Shown here: positions 56,250-64,000 of the stretch, one piece after another | How the letters are laid out: every line of letters begins with the position of its first letter | Numbering within the stretch: position 1 is the first letter of the stretch | Assembly: GCF_900177685.1 (NCBI RefSeq) | Contig: NZ_FXAY01000001.1 | Location: 496,001-560,000, forward strand | DNA: 64,000 nucleotides | Origin: Agreia pratensis | Lineage (GTDB): Bacteria; Actinomycetota; Actinomycetes; Actinomycetales; Microbacteriaceae | Reading direction: 5' to 3' | Translations under genes and position numbers: made by a program | The notes under the pieces: generated by a model | What the model was told of the DNA's origin: nothing | Seen by the model: only the letters and a program-made list of their open reading frames with translations | The model's database searches: none

Positions 56250-57383
56250 ATGGGCGTGATGAACGAGTTGATCGATAGAAGTACGGTTCTGAGCTTGGTT
56301 GGGCTTCTTCGCGAGGCAGATGGCACGCGCGCCTGGGGCTCCGTAGAAGAGTCGGCTGAGCACGTCGACGGCCTGCAGCTGCGGGCGCGGAGCGACCTCG
56401 TGGCTGAGGCGATAGTGGCCGACGAGTCGGATTACAGCCTGCTCACCACGACCGTAAGGCGGGCGCTGCGATCGCCGACGTTTGCCGGCTGGATGATCTG
56501 GCCCGTGTCGGAAGCGATCACGACAGCCGCACTGCGCGGCTGGTCGAGTGACGCGCACGAGGAACCCGTGCACTTCGACGACGGGCTCGAGTTACTGGCG
56601 GAGCTGACCCCGCGCCTCTCCGCGGAGTTCGCGATCCGGCGATTTCTGGCGGCAGATCTCGATCGCGCACTGGCGAAGATTCTGCCCTGGACCGGCAGCG
56701 GAGACGAGCACGTGCGGCGACTCGCCTCCGAGGGCACCCGGCCGTTCCTGCCGTGGGCCGTCCGCGTCGCCGCGCTCACCTCGTCACCCGAGAAGACCGT
56801 GCCGATCCTCGATGCGTTGCGGACAGATCCGAGTGAGTACGTGCGACGGTCGGTCGCCAATCATCTGAACGATCTGAGCCGGCACAACCCAGGGCTGGTC
56901 GTGCAGACGGCAGCGCGCTGGCTCGAGAGACCCGACACGAACACAGCGTGGGTGGTCCGTCATGGACTCCGAACGCTGGTGAAGAGAGCCGACCCCGGCG
57001 CCCTCGCGCTGATGGGGTTCTCCGACGCCACGGTGCGGGTCTCGCCTATCACGGTCGCCGACGAGACGATCGTTCTGCCGGGGTCACTCGACTTCTCGTT
57101 CACTGTCGCCAACGAGGGCGATACTGCCGCGAGACTGGCGATCGATTACGTCGTGTCGTACGTCAAAAGCTCCGGCGCACTGGCGGAGAAGGTGTTCAAG
57201 CTCAGCACGCGAGACGTACACCCCGGCGAGACGCTCGGCCTACGCAAGAGGCACGCCATCCATCAGATGACCACCCGCGTGCACTACCCGGGCACCCACC
57301 TGATCGAGCTGCAGATCAACGGACGGCGCTACTCGAGTCGCCCCTTCGAGGTCGAGATCCCGTCGGCGGTCTCCCCTGGTTGA
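56250..57383 (+). CDS. AlkC-like DNA alkylation repair HEAT-repeat protein
   Basis: The 377-residue helical protein contains the AlkC-type block FLPWAVRVAAL, DPSEYVRRSVANHLNDLSRHNP and AWVVRHGLRTLVKRADPGAL (about 165-260). The C-terminal 110 residues form a beta-rich Ig-like domain (PGSLDFSFTVANEG...), as in AlkC proteins carrying an extra domain. It likely excises alkylated purines. The 3' end overlaps the convergent DUF6328 gene by 55 bp. Confidence 0.8.
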   Translation: MGVMNELIDRSTVLSLVGLLREADGTRAWGSVEESAEHVDGLQLRARSDLVAEAIVADESDYSLLTTTVRRALRSPTFAGWMIWPVSEAITTAALRGWSSDAHEEPVHFDDGLELLAELTPRLSAEFAIRRFLAADLDRALAKILPWTGSGDEHVRRLASEGTRPFLPWAVRVAALTSSPEKTVPILDALRTDPSEYVRRSVANHLNDLSRHNPGLVVQTAARWLERPDTNTAWVVRHGLRTLVKRADPGALALMGFSDATVRVSPITVADETIVLPGSLDFSFTVANEGDTAARLAIDYVVSYVKSSGALAEKVFKLSTRDVHPGETLGLRKRHAIHQMTTRVHYPGTHLIELQINGRRYSSRPFEVEIPSAVSPG

Positions 57384-57916
57384 GCGCTCCTCGGCCGAGT
57401 GTCGCTGAGGCTCGAGGAGACGCGTGCGCGAAGACGGCGAGGAACCACCACCCAGAGCAGAATGACGACGAGCAGCACGCCGACACCGGCCACGATTCCG
57501 CCCGCGCGACCGAAAACGAAATCGAAGATGAGCATCGCCGTTCCCGCCAAAGTGACAGCGACACCCGCCATGGTCAGCTGAAGAAAGCGGTCTGTGGCCC
57601 CCACGATCGTGGCCTTCGCGTGCCGCCTGAACAGGATGCGATGCACGCTCACCGGGGCGAGCCCCATAACGGTCGTGAGTATCGTGACCGTGACCAGCGA
57701 GGCGTAAACGATCTTCTGATAGTCGTCGAGGTCGCTGAACCTGCTCTGAAAGACGGCGGCCAGAAGAAAACCCGTGAGAATCTGCGTTCCGGTCTGGATG
57801 ACACGCAGCTCCTGGAGGATCTCGTCCCAGTTGCGGTCGAGTCGCTCAGTGATCGTCTCGCGGCGACCGTCGTTCGGGTCGGCGTCCAGATCATCGAGGC
57901 CTGTCTTCGTGTCCAC
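57329..57916 (-). CDS. DUF6328 family membrane protein
   Basis: The 195-residue protein has an N-terminal acidic region (ERLDRNWDEILQELRVIQTG), four hydrophobic helices (about 45-165) with HRILFRRHAK between helices 2 and 3, and a polar tail. It is a conserved actinobacterial family with unknown function. The GTG start has GAGGAG upstream. Confidence 0.82.
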   Translation of the reverse strand: MDTKTGLDDLDADPNDGRRETITERLDRNWDEILQELRVIQTGTQILTGFLLAAVFQSRFSDLDDYQKIVYASLVTVTILTTVMGLAPVSVHRILFRRHAKATIVGATDRFLQLTMAGVAVTLAGTAMLIFDFVFGRAGGIVAGVGVLLVVILLWVVVPRRLRARVSSSLSDTRPRSAQPGETADGISTSKGRLE

Positions 57917-57968
57917 GATCGCTCCTCACACTGCGTGTGCCGTCAGGGTATCGAAAGTGCTCGTCGGG

Positions 57969-58475
57969 TCAGTGCAGAATGAGCTCGAAACACAGGGACT
58001 GCGGCATGTGTTCGGCATATGGCGCATAGACCGGAATCGGCGTGAATCCCAGGCTGGAATAGAGGCCCACGGCTTCAGGCTGCCGATCACCCGCCTGCAG
58101 GATGAGGCGCCGGGCACCTCCCTGTCGAGCGATGCCGATGATCTCGTTCATCAGGGCGCGACCGAGACCTCGCCCACGTCGCCTGCCGTCGACGATAACC
58201 CTCTTGACCTCCCACTCCGCACCCGAATCGGTCTGCAGCATCCGAAGCCCGGCGTGCGCGACGGGCACGCCGTCGTCGACGAGCAGTACTGTGTCGACGA
58301 CCGTCGACTCGTCGACCGCGAGCGCACGGTGGATCGCCTCCGACAGCTCGGCGTCGGCCGGGCTCGACAGGCCATACCGCACCTCCATCTCCGCATCCAT
58401 GACGTCGCGCAAGGCGATCGCGCGCGGGTCGGACCATGCAACGTGCTGAATATCGAGTTCGGGCTTTTCGGGCAT
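57969..58475 (-). CDS. GNAT family acetyltransferase
   Basis: The 168-residue protein has the acetyl-CoA motif VKRVIVDGRRRGRGLGRALMNEII (R/QxxGxG/A), preceded by a GVPVAHAGLRML strand and followed by AVGLYSSLGFTPI. The ATG at 58475 with GAGGA upstream is preferred over an upstream start. Substrate is unknown. It lies upstream of the DUF6328 gene on the same strand with a 52-bp gap. Confidence 0.87.
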   Translation of the reverse strand: MPEKPELDIQHVAWSDPRAIALRDVMDAEMEVRYGLSSPADAELSEAIHRALAVDESTVVDTVLLVDDGVPVAHAGLRMLQTDSGAEWEVKRVIVDGRRRGRGLGRALMNEIIGIARQGGARRLILQAGDRQPEAVGLYSSLGFTPIPVYAPYAEHMPQSLCFELILH

Positions 58476-58682
58476 CAGACAATCCTCGCAAACAATTTGG
58501 CCTTTTGTGCTTGTGCGGCACGCAACATGGGATGCACGATGAGCGTACAAAGCGGTTGCGCTCGTTACAGCACGGGTGTATACCGCTCGTCAACCCCTGA
58601 TTTCAATGGTGAGGTTCCATCGGATCCGCCCCTACGATCACATAGAGGGGTGAACGGCATCCACGGGGGATGGGGCTGCACG

Positions 58683-60074
58683 ATGAGCGAGACGGCGTCA
58701 CAACATCCGTACTCCGTGCTGCACGACCGATATCGCATCGATTCGTTCGTGGGCAAGGGCGGCATGGCCTCGGTCTATCGCGCCCATGACCAACTGCTCG
58801 GCCGAGACGTGGCCGTGAAACTCTTCGAGCCTGCCCCGGCGAATACCGAGGAACTCGCTCGCCAGCACCACGAGTTGGCCGTGCTGGCCAGCCTCAACCA
58901 CCCGAGCCTCGTCACCCTGCACGACGCGGGGATCGACCGAACGGACCCCGCAAGCCCTCGCCGTTTTCTCGTGATGGAGCTCGTCAAGGGCAAGAACCTC
59001 AAAGAGGCTCTCGCTGAAGGGCCGCTAGTCAGACGTCAGGTCGCCCAGCTCGCCTACGATCTGGCAGAAGGACTCGAGTACGCACACCACCACGGGGTCG
59101 TGCATCGCGACGTCAAGCCCGCGAACATTCTGCTGGCCGAGTACACAGAGCACGGCGTTCGCACCCGGGCCAAGCTCGCCGACTTCGGTATCGCACAGTC
59201 GCGCAACGGGCTGCCCGCCAGCGAAGGCTCGGCCACCGGAACGGCCGCGTATCTGAGCCCTGAGCAAGCGCGAGGCGAAGCTCTCGGGCCGGCGAGCGAC
59301 GTGTATTCACTCGGACTCGTCCTTCTCGAATGCCTGAGCGGGGTGCCCTCCTTCAGCGGGCCGAAGCTTCAGGCGGCGATGGCGCGCCTCATCGACGACC
59401 CTGAGGTCCCCGACGATCTGCCGGTGGATTGGCGCATCCTGCTCACGGGAATGACATCGCGCTCCATCTCTGACAGGCCCGCTCTGGGTGAGATCATTCT
59501 GTTCTTCCGGCGTGCTTTCCTCGCCGACTCCGGCCGACACAGTGCCCCCGATGCGGGCATGCTGCCGAGCGACGAAGCGACAAGGCTCGCGGCCGTCCGG
59601 CGCTACGACGTGCTCGACACCCCGCCCGATGGGGCATTCGACCGCATCACAGCCCTGGCCGCCCGACTGTTCGACGTGCCCGTCGCCATCGTCAGCATCG
59701 TCGACTTCGACCGCATCTGGTTCAAGTCGCACCATGGGCTCGAGGTCTCCGAGATCGGTCGCGACGCCGGCCTGTGCGCCTCCGCCATCCTCGGTGGCGA
59801 ACCATGGGTTGTAGACGACGCCACATTCGATCCGAGGGCGATGGCGAATCCACTCGTGGCCGGGGAGTTCGGGCTGAGGTATTACGCGGGCGTTCCGCTG
59901 ACCACCCGTGACGGCCACAATCTCGGCACGCTCTGCGTGCTCGACTTCGAGCCTCGCGAGACGACCACGGCCGACCTGCAGACACTGGGCGATCTTGCAG
60001 CCATGGTCATGAGCGAACTCGAATTGCGCCTCGAGCTACGCCGGGTCTCCGGCGCAGCATCGATCAAGGCCTAG
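58683..60074 (+). CDS. Soluble Ser/Thr protein kinase fused to a GAF domain
   Basis: The 463-residue protein has a Hanks-type kinase domain: G-loop GKGGMASVY, AVKLF lysine, catalytic HRDVKPAN near 141, DFG and YLSPEQ. A C-terminal GAF domain (about 305-455: RRYDVLDTPPDGAFDRITALAARLFDVPVAIVSIVD...GLRYYAGVPL...LGTLCVLD) follows. There is no transmembrane helix and no PASTA domain, unlike the common actinobacterial Pkn kinases. The GAF domain may sense a small ligand or redox signal and control the kinase. A 207-bp upstream gap contains only regulatory DNA; the Shine-Dalgarno (GGGGGATGGGG) is weakly placed. Confidence 0.85.
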   Translation: MSETASQHPYSVLHDRYRIDSFVGKGGMASVYRAHDQLLGRDVAVKLFEPAPANTEELARQHHELAVLASLNHPSLVTLHDAGIDRTDPASPRRFLVMELVKGKNLKEALAEGPLVRRQVAQLAYDLAEGLEYAHHHGVVHRDVKPANILLAEYTEHGVRTRAKLADFGIAQSRNGLPASEGSATGTAAYLSPEQARGEALGPASDVYSLGLVLLECLSGVPSFSGPKLQAAMARLIDDPEVPDDLPVDWRILLTGMTSRSISDRPALGEIILFFRRAFLADSGRHSAPDAGMLPSDEATRLAAVRRYDVLDTPPDGAFDRITALAARLFDVPVAIVSIVDFDRIWFKSHHGLEVSEIGRDAGLCASAILGGEPWVVDDATFDPRAMANPLVAGEFGLRYYAGVPLTTRDGHNLGTLCVLDFEPRETTTADLQTLGDLAAMVMSELELRLELRRVSGAASIKA

Positions 60075-61012
60075 AAGCCGGCCGACGCGTCGTCGAGAAG
60101 TGCGATCTCCTGGCCCGTGAGTTCGAGACGCGCACCCTCGAGCAGATCAGGCAGCTGAGCGCGCGTTCGCGCGCTGGCAATCGGCGCGACGACGGTCGGG
60201 CGAGCCAGCAACCAGGCCAGCGCGACGCTGGCGATCGCGACGCCCCGCGCATCCGCAATCGTCGCCAGGGCCGATACGACGCCGAGACCCTCGTCGGTCA
60301 AGTAGCCCTTTGCGCCCGCACCCCGACTGCTCTGATCGAGATCTGCGGCAGTGCGGTACTTGCCTGTGAGAAAGCCGGCGGCCAGCCCGAAGTAAGGAAG
60401 AACGCCCAATTGTGCGCGCTCGGCGACGGGCGCGAGGTGTTCTTCAAAGTCTGACCGGTGCACGAGGTTGTAATGCGGCTGAAGCGCCACCGGCGCCGCG
60501 AAGCCGTTGCGCCTGGCGATGCCGACCCACTCCGATACGCGCTCGGCCGAGAAGTTGGAGATACCGACATGGCGGATCTTGCCAGCCTTGATCAGTGCGT
60601 CGAACGCGGCGACCGTTTCTTCGAGCGGCGTGTTCTCGTCGTCGAAGTGCGCGTAGTAGAGGTCGATGTAGTCGGTTGACAGGCGGGCGAGGCTCGCGTC
60701 GGCTGCGGCTGCGACGTTGGCGGCTGAGAGCCCACGGAACTCGGGGTGCTGGCTCACCTTCGTCGAGATGACGACGTTCGATCGATTACCCCGGTCCGTC
60801 ATCCAACGGCCGATGATCGACTCCGACTCACCACCCGTGTTGCCGGGCACCCATGCCGAGTAGCCGTCTGCCGTGTCGATGAGGTCACCACCGTCGGCCA
60901 CGAACGCGTCGAGCACATCACGCGACGACGCCTCATCACTGGTCCACCCGAAGGTGTTGCCGCCCAGGGCGAGCGGAAAGACAGCGAGATCGGATGAGCC
61001 GATGACGGCCAT
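60071..61012 (-). CDS. Aldo/keto reductase
   Basis: The 313-residue AKR barrel has the catalytic set Asp-Tyr in LIDTADGYSAW, Lys in VISTKVSQH and His in YYAHFDDENT, plus the NADP-binding C-terminal block (SVALAWLLARPTVVAPIASARTRAQL). It reduces carbonyl compounds with NADPH. The ATG at 61012 has AAGGAG six bases upstream. It is divergent from a TetR regulator, and its stop shares CTAG with the convergent kinase gene. Confidence 0.94.
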   Translation of the reverse strand: MAVIGSSDLAVFPLALGGNTFGWTSDEASSRDVLDAFVADGGDLIDTADGYSAWVPGNTGGESESIIGRWMTDRGNRSNVVISTKVSQHPEFRGLSAANVAAAADASLARLSTDYIDLYYAHFDDENTPLEETVAAFDALIKAGKIRHVGISNFSAERVSEWVGIARRNGFAAPVALQPHYNLVHRSDFEEHLAPVAERAQLGVLPYFGLAAGFLTGKYRTAADLDQSSRGAGAKGYLTDEGLGVVSALATIADARGVAIASVALAWLLARPTVVAPIASARTRAQLPDLLEGARLELTGQEIALLDDASAGF

Positions 61013-61041
61013 GATGACTCCTTCACTTTTAGAGACGTACT

Positions 61042-61069
61042 GTTTTGTATAAAACGCATCCCCGATGCG
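61042..61069. promoter_or_regulatory. Two adjacent palindromes, candidate TetR operators
   Basis: GTTTTGTATAAAAC (61042-61055; 12 of 14 positions symmetrical) is followed directly by CGCATC-CCC-GATGCG (61055-61069; perfect arms). They lie 30-57 bp upstream of the aldo/keto reductase start and within 250 bp of the TetR gene. Confidence 0.5.
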
Positions 61070-61287
61070 GCCGCTCCACCTCGGCATCACGCTCATTTGC
61101 GCCTCTGACCGGCGATCTGAAGTTCTCGGGGTGATTCAGGAGGTGAAATATGTGCAGTTCGAGATGCTTGCTCTTCCGCTCGGGCACATCCGACGGTATT
61201 GGTGAAATCTTGGAAAACACCTACAGGGCGTCGCGACTCCAGTCAAGCGCATGCTGCAAAGGATACGTACCGCCTATCATTGCTTCC

Positions 61288-61839
61288 GTGACCGATCCTC
61301 GAATCAAAAGAACCCGCCTGCACGTCCTCGAGACGACGCGCCGCATGCTCTCCGAGCGCAACGGTGAGACCATCACGCTGAGCAGTCTCGCGAAAGAGGC
61401 TGAGGTTTCCCGCCGCACACTGTACGTGCACTGGGGCACGATCGAGCAGGTCATCAGCGAGGCCGTCAGCCTCGCGCCGGGCTCCGACGGATTCGACCCG
61501 GAGGGCCTGTCGACCCGCGAACGCGTCGTGCACTTCCTCAACAGCGTGCGCGACGGCATTCACGAGCCCATCACCAAGGTCGCTCTGACATCGCTGATTC
61601 ACCACGCAACACAGGAGGACAAGGCCGTGGCGTCTATGGACGACATGAGCGGCAAGCGCCTGGAGCAGTTGCGCGAACTGGTGGGACCGGTATCGATCGA
61701 GCAGTTCGTCGAGCTCGTCGGCCCGGTGTATTTCAGCGAACTCGTGCTGCACAAGCCAGCCTCCGACGAGCTCATCGAGCGCCTCGCCGATGTGGCCGTC
61801 GAGCTGCTCGGATCGAGCGAAACGGTCGCCGCCGGCTAG
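61288..61839 (+). CDS. TetR family transcriptional regulator
   Basis: The 183-residue protein has an N-terminal helix-turn-helix (RRMLSERNGETITLSSLAKEAEVSRRTLYVHWGTIEQVI) and a ligand-binding C-terminus. GTG at 61288 follows a -10-like TATCAT by seven bases. The frame also opens at ATG 61150, preceded by a near-perfect AGGAGGTGA, which would add 46 residues. That extension has AT-rich third codon positions unlike neighbouring coding DNA, so the shorter form is preferred. Likely regulator of the divergent aldo/keto reductase. Confidence 0.8.
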   Translation: MTDPRIKRTRLHVLETTRRMLSERNGETITLSSLAKEAEVSRRTLYVHWGTIEQVISEAVSLAPGSDGFDPEGLSTRERVVHFLNSVRDGIHEPITKVALTSLIHHATQEDKAVASMDDMSGKRLEQLRELVGPVSIEQFVELVGPVYFSELVLHKPASDELIERLADVAVELLGSSETVAAG

Positions 61840-61959
61840 GAGCCCGTTCTGCTCGGCATGTCCTCATTAATGCGGCTGTCGAGCGCATCAGGTCGCGACC
61901 TACGATTATCGAAGCAGGCGTGCCAACTTGTGGCGCTGCATCGAAGGATCGAGGTCGCG

Positions 61960-62586
61960 GTGATACAGAATCCCCCGTCGCGCACCGACCGCATCCTTCG
62001 CCCTATAGCCCAATTGCACGGGCAAACCCGTCTTGTCACGGCGGCGCTGCTCATCCCGGTCTTCGCGGCCGTGTTCTGGTTCTCGATCCCGCGGGGAACG
62101 TGGCCGCGGGTCTTCGTCGCCCTGCTCGTCGTGACCGCCATCTACGCGACAGCATCGTTCCTTCTCTCGCGCGTCTCGATTCGCCTCGCGCACGATTGCG
62201 TCTCCGAACGCGGTTTCTTCACGAGCAACCGGGTCGCGAGCAAACGCATCGAGAGCGTGCTCATCATCACCGCCTATCGAGGTCAATCGCTCGATACCGT
62301 TCGACAGCTCTTTCTCCTCGATACGAACGGCGAAGCGCTCCTGCGGATGCGCGGGCAGTTCTGGTCTTCCGACAGCATCGAGGCCATGGCCTCGGCATTC
62401 GACGTTCCCGTGAAGCGAATCGAGGAGCCGTTGACACGGGCCGAGTTGCGCCGCGACTACTCGCCGATCCTCTACTGGTTCGAGCGCTGGCCGTGGCTCG
62501 GGGTAGCGGTCGCGGCGGGCGCGATGGCGGCGTTGTCTCTTCTGCTCATCCTTCTCATGTCGCCCGAGAACCTCGTGGTGCGCTAG
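61960..62586 (+). CDS. Membrane protein of unknown function
   Basis: The roughly 208-residue protein has two adjacent membrane helices (about 25-70), a soluble strand-rich segment of about 100 residues resembling bacterial PH-like domains, and a C-terminal helix (about 180-203). GTG at 61960 with GAGG upstream is the favoured start; longer forms from GTG 61930 or ATG 61858 are possible. No family is identified with confidence. Confidence 0.6.
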   Translation: MIQNPPSRTDRILRPIAQLHGQTRLVTAALLIPVFAAVFWFSIPRGTWPRVFVALLVVTAIYATASFLLSRVSIRLAHDCVSERGFFTSNRVASKRIESVLIITAYRGQSLDTVRQLFLLDTNGEALLRMRGQFWSSDSIEAMASAFDVPVKRIEEPLTRAELRRDYSPILYWFERWPWLGVAVAAGAMAALSLLLILLMSPENLVVR

Positions 62587-62650
62587 ACCGCATCGCCCCA
62601 TTCTGGCCAGCTCCCCTTCCGAAAGAGTGGGGGTCAGACGCGTCGGCCGG

Positions 62651-64000
62651 TCAGCGTCGACGAGCGTTGCCGAAGATTCCGCGCATCACCTCGGAGAGAA
62701 TCGTCTTCGCGACAGGTGAAGCGAGCACCTGCTCGATCGGCGTCTTCGATGCGCTCCGAGACGACGAGCTGCGCGTCGTGCGGCGAGGCTGGGTTTGCCG
62801 GGCCATTCGATCGTATTCAGCGTCGATCTTCTTCTGAGCGGCCGATCGCTCCTTCTCGCCCTTCGCCGCCTCACGTGAGGCAATCTCTTCTGCCTCCGCC
62901 CGGGCGGCGGTTGCCGCAGCCGCCTCGAGCCGACGCGCCAACATCTCCTTCGCCGAGTCCGGATCGACCGCGACTCCGTAGCGGCTCAACAGCGGTGACG
63001 CCTGCACAGTAGCCTGCATCTCGGTCGCCGGTGTCGGATCCATCGATCCCTGAGGGGCGCGCATCCGCGTCCACGCGACCGGTGTCGGAGCACCCTTCTC
63101 GTTCATCACCGTGACGATCGCCTCGCCGATGGCCAGACTCTGCACTACCTCGCCCAGGTCGTACTCGCTCACCGGATAGGTCTGCACGGTCTGCCGAAGA
63201 GCCTTGGCGTCGTCTGGGGTGTGCGCTCGAAGCTGGTGCTGCACTCTCGAACCGAGCTGGGCGAGCACATCGCCAGGAACGTCCTTCGGGGTCTGAGTGA
63301 CGAAGAAGATGCCCACGCCCTTCGATCGGATCAGGCGCACCGTCTGCGTGATGGCGGCGAGGAAATCCTTCGACGCGTCGGCGAAGAGCAGATGGGCCTC
63401 GTCGAAGAAGAACACGAGCTTCGGCTTGTCGATGTCTCCGACTTCGGGGAGGTCGTTCATGAGGTCGGCCAACAGCCACATGAGGAAGGTGGAGAACAAG
63501 GCGGGCTTGTCCTGCACGCCGGGAACCTCGAGCAGACTGACGATGCCCCGACCGTCGGACGCGAGCCGCAGGAAGTCGGCCGTGTCGATCTCGGGTTCGC
63601 CGAAGAACACATCGGCGCCCTGGTCGGCGAACGTGATGAGCTCTCGCAGGATCACGCCGACGGTGGCCGGTGCGAGGCCGCCGAGTTCTTTCAGCTCGCC
63701 CTTGCCCTCGTCGCTCTGCAGATAACTCAGAACCGAGCGCAGGTCGGAGAGGTCGATGAGTGGGAGACCCTGCGAGTCGGCGTAGTGGAACACGAGCCCG
63801 AGGCTCGACTCCTGCGTCTCATTGAGACCGAGAACCTTCGACAGCAGCAGGGGGCCGAAGCTGGTGATCGTGGCTCGGATCGGCACTCCGGTGCCGAGGC
63901 CGCCCAGCGTGAAGTACTCGGTGGGAAACGCGGTCGGTCTCCAATCCTGCCCGATCCCCCGGGTGCGCTCCATGAGTTTGTCGCTCGGCGCGCCAGCGGT
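62651..64000 (-). CDS. HerA-like / DUF853 ATPase, C-terminal part (5' end outside window)
   Basis: Open to the right edge, so about 449 C-terminal residues are seen. The Walker B strand PKLVFFFDEAHLLF is present, with the VRLIRSKGVGIFFVTQTPKDVPGDVLAQLGSRVQHQLRA block typical of DUF853 (helicase HerA-like) proteins; the Walker A loop must lie beyond the window. The tail is Lys/Glu/Arg-rich and helical. It is a predicted DNA-translocating or membrane-associated ATPase of unknown role. Confidence 0.85.
   Translation of the reverse strand, partial: TAGAPSDKLMERTRGIGQDWRPTAFPTEYFTLGGLGTGVPIRATITSFGPLLLSKVLGLNETQESSLGLVFHYADSQGLPLIDLSDLRSVLSYLQSDEGKGELKELGGLAPATVGVILRELITFADQGADVFFGEPEIDTADFLRLASDGRGIVSLLEVPGVQDKPALFSTFLMWLLADLMNDLPEVGDIDKPKLVFFFDEAHLLFADASKDFLAAITQTVRLIRSKGVGIFFVTQTPKDVPGDVLAQLGSRVQHQLRAHTPDDAKALRQTVQTYPVSEYDLGEVVQSLAIGEAIVTVMNEKGAPTPVAWTRMRAPQGSMDPTPATEMQATVQASPLLSRYGVAVDPDSAKEMLARRLEAAAATAARAEAEEIASREAAKGEKERSAAQKKIDAEYDRMARQTQPRRTTRSSSSRSASKTPIEQVLASPVAKTILSEVMRGIFGNARRR

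Noticed and set aside
55684-57383. Toxin-antitoxin pair formed by the RES protein and its neighbour
   Set aside because: The neighbour is divergent and is a 377-residue HEAT-repeat alkylation-repair-like protein, not a Xre/MbcA antitoxin.

Overview
The window is GC-rich, densely packed actinobacterial chromosome with short intergenic gaps and many 4-bp start/stop overlaps. The gene content (class A PBP with PASTA repeats, Rv2578c-type radical SAM protein, dnaX-recR-lysC-asd cluster, F420-type PPOX protein, DUF5997, LAXTG sorting signal, small SRP RNA) points to a high-GC actinomycete, most likely family Microbacteriaceae. That placement is inferred from protein character and gene order, not from a search. 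No prophage, insertion sequence, CRISPR array or rRNA operon was seen. There are two tRNAs (Pro-CGG, Ser-GGA) and one SRP RNA.

Layout. 0-7.6 kb: acetyl-CoA synthetase tail, RidA, DUF4177, penicillin-binding protein, metallophosphoesterase, tRNA-Pro, secreted SGNH hydrolase, thymidine kinase and radical SAM protein. 7.6-10.4 kb: a ThiF/E1-like adenylyltransferase translationally coupled to a LuxI/FeeM-like N-acyltransferase, with a divergent TetR regulator. 10.4-17.9 kb: a minus-strand run of response regulator, histidine kinase, degenerate kinase-like membrane protein, malate:quinone oxidoreductase, GGDEF-EAL protein and a second response regulator that lacks the phospho-accepting Asp. 18-23 kb: a polysaccharide locus (membrane GT2, SGNH hydrolase, divergent GH18 protein with two chitin-binding-like modules). 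23-32 kb: asd, LAXTG surface protein, lysC, a polymerase A-family protein, recR and dnaX.

32-38 kb: a DUF559 gene bracketed by repeats, ackA-pta, SRP RNA, a sugar-dehydratase-like NAD-binding protein and tRNA-Ser. 38-41 kb: a LacI regulator with two TTGCGCAA-type operators controlling a ThuA-like / Gfo-Idh-MocA operon. 41-50 kb: pgi, glutathione peroxidase, small membrane proteins, msrAB, alkylation-repair-like and SRPBCC proteins, and an EamA transporter divergent from a CGNR regulator. 50-64 kb: mntP, AI-2E permease, MFS transporter, folA-thyA, a RES-domain protein with no visible antitoxin, an AlkC-like HEAT protein, a Ser/Thr kinase fused to a GAF domain, aldo/keto reductase with divergent TetR, and the C-terminal part of a HerA-like ATPase.

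Functionally the region mixes core metabolism (acetate activation and Pta-AckA, lysine/threonine entry by LysC-Asd, nucleotide synthesis by Tdk, ThyA and FolA, replication and repair by DnaX and RecR) with accessory islands. The most unusual parts are the acyltransferase-ThiF pair, the two-component/c-di-GMP/Mqo run with its pseudo-receiver, the DUF559 gene between repeats, and the kinase-GAF fusion. A recurrent signal is a -10-like TAnnnT ending 6-7 nt before the start codon, which suggests that many genes here are transcribed as leaderless mRNAs.
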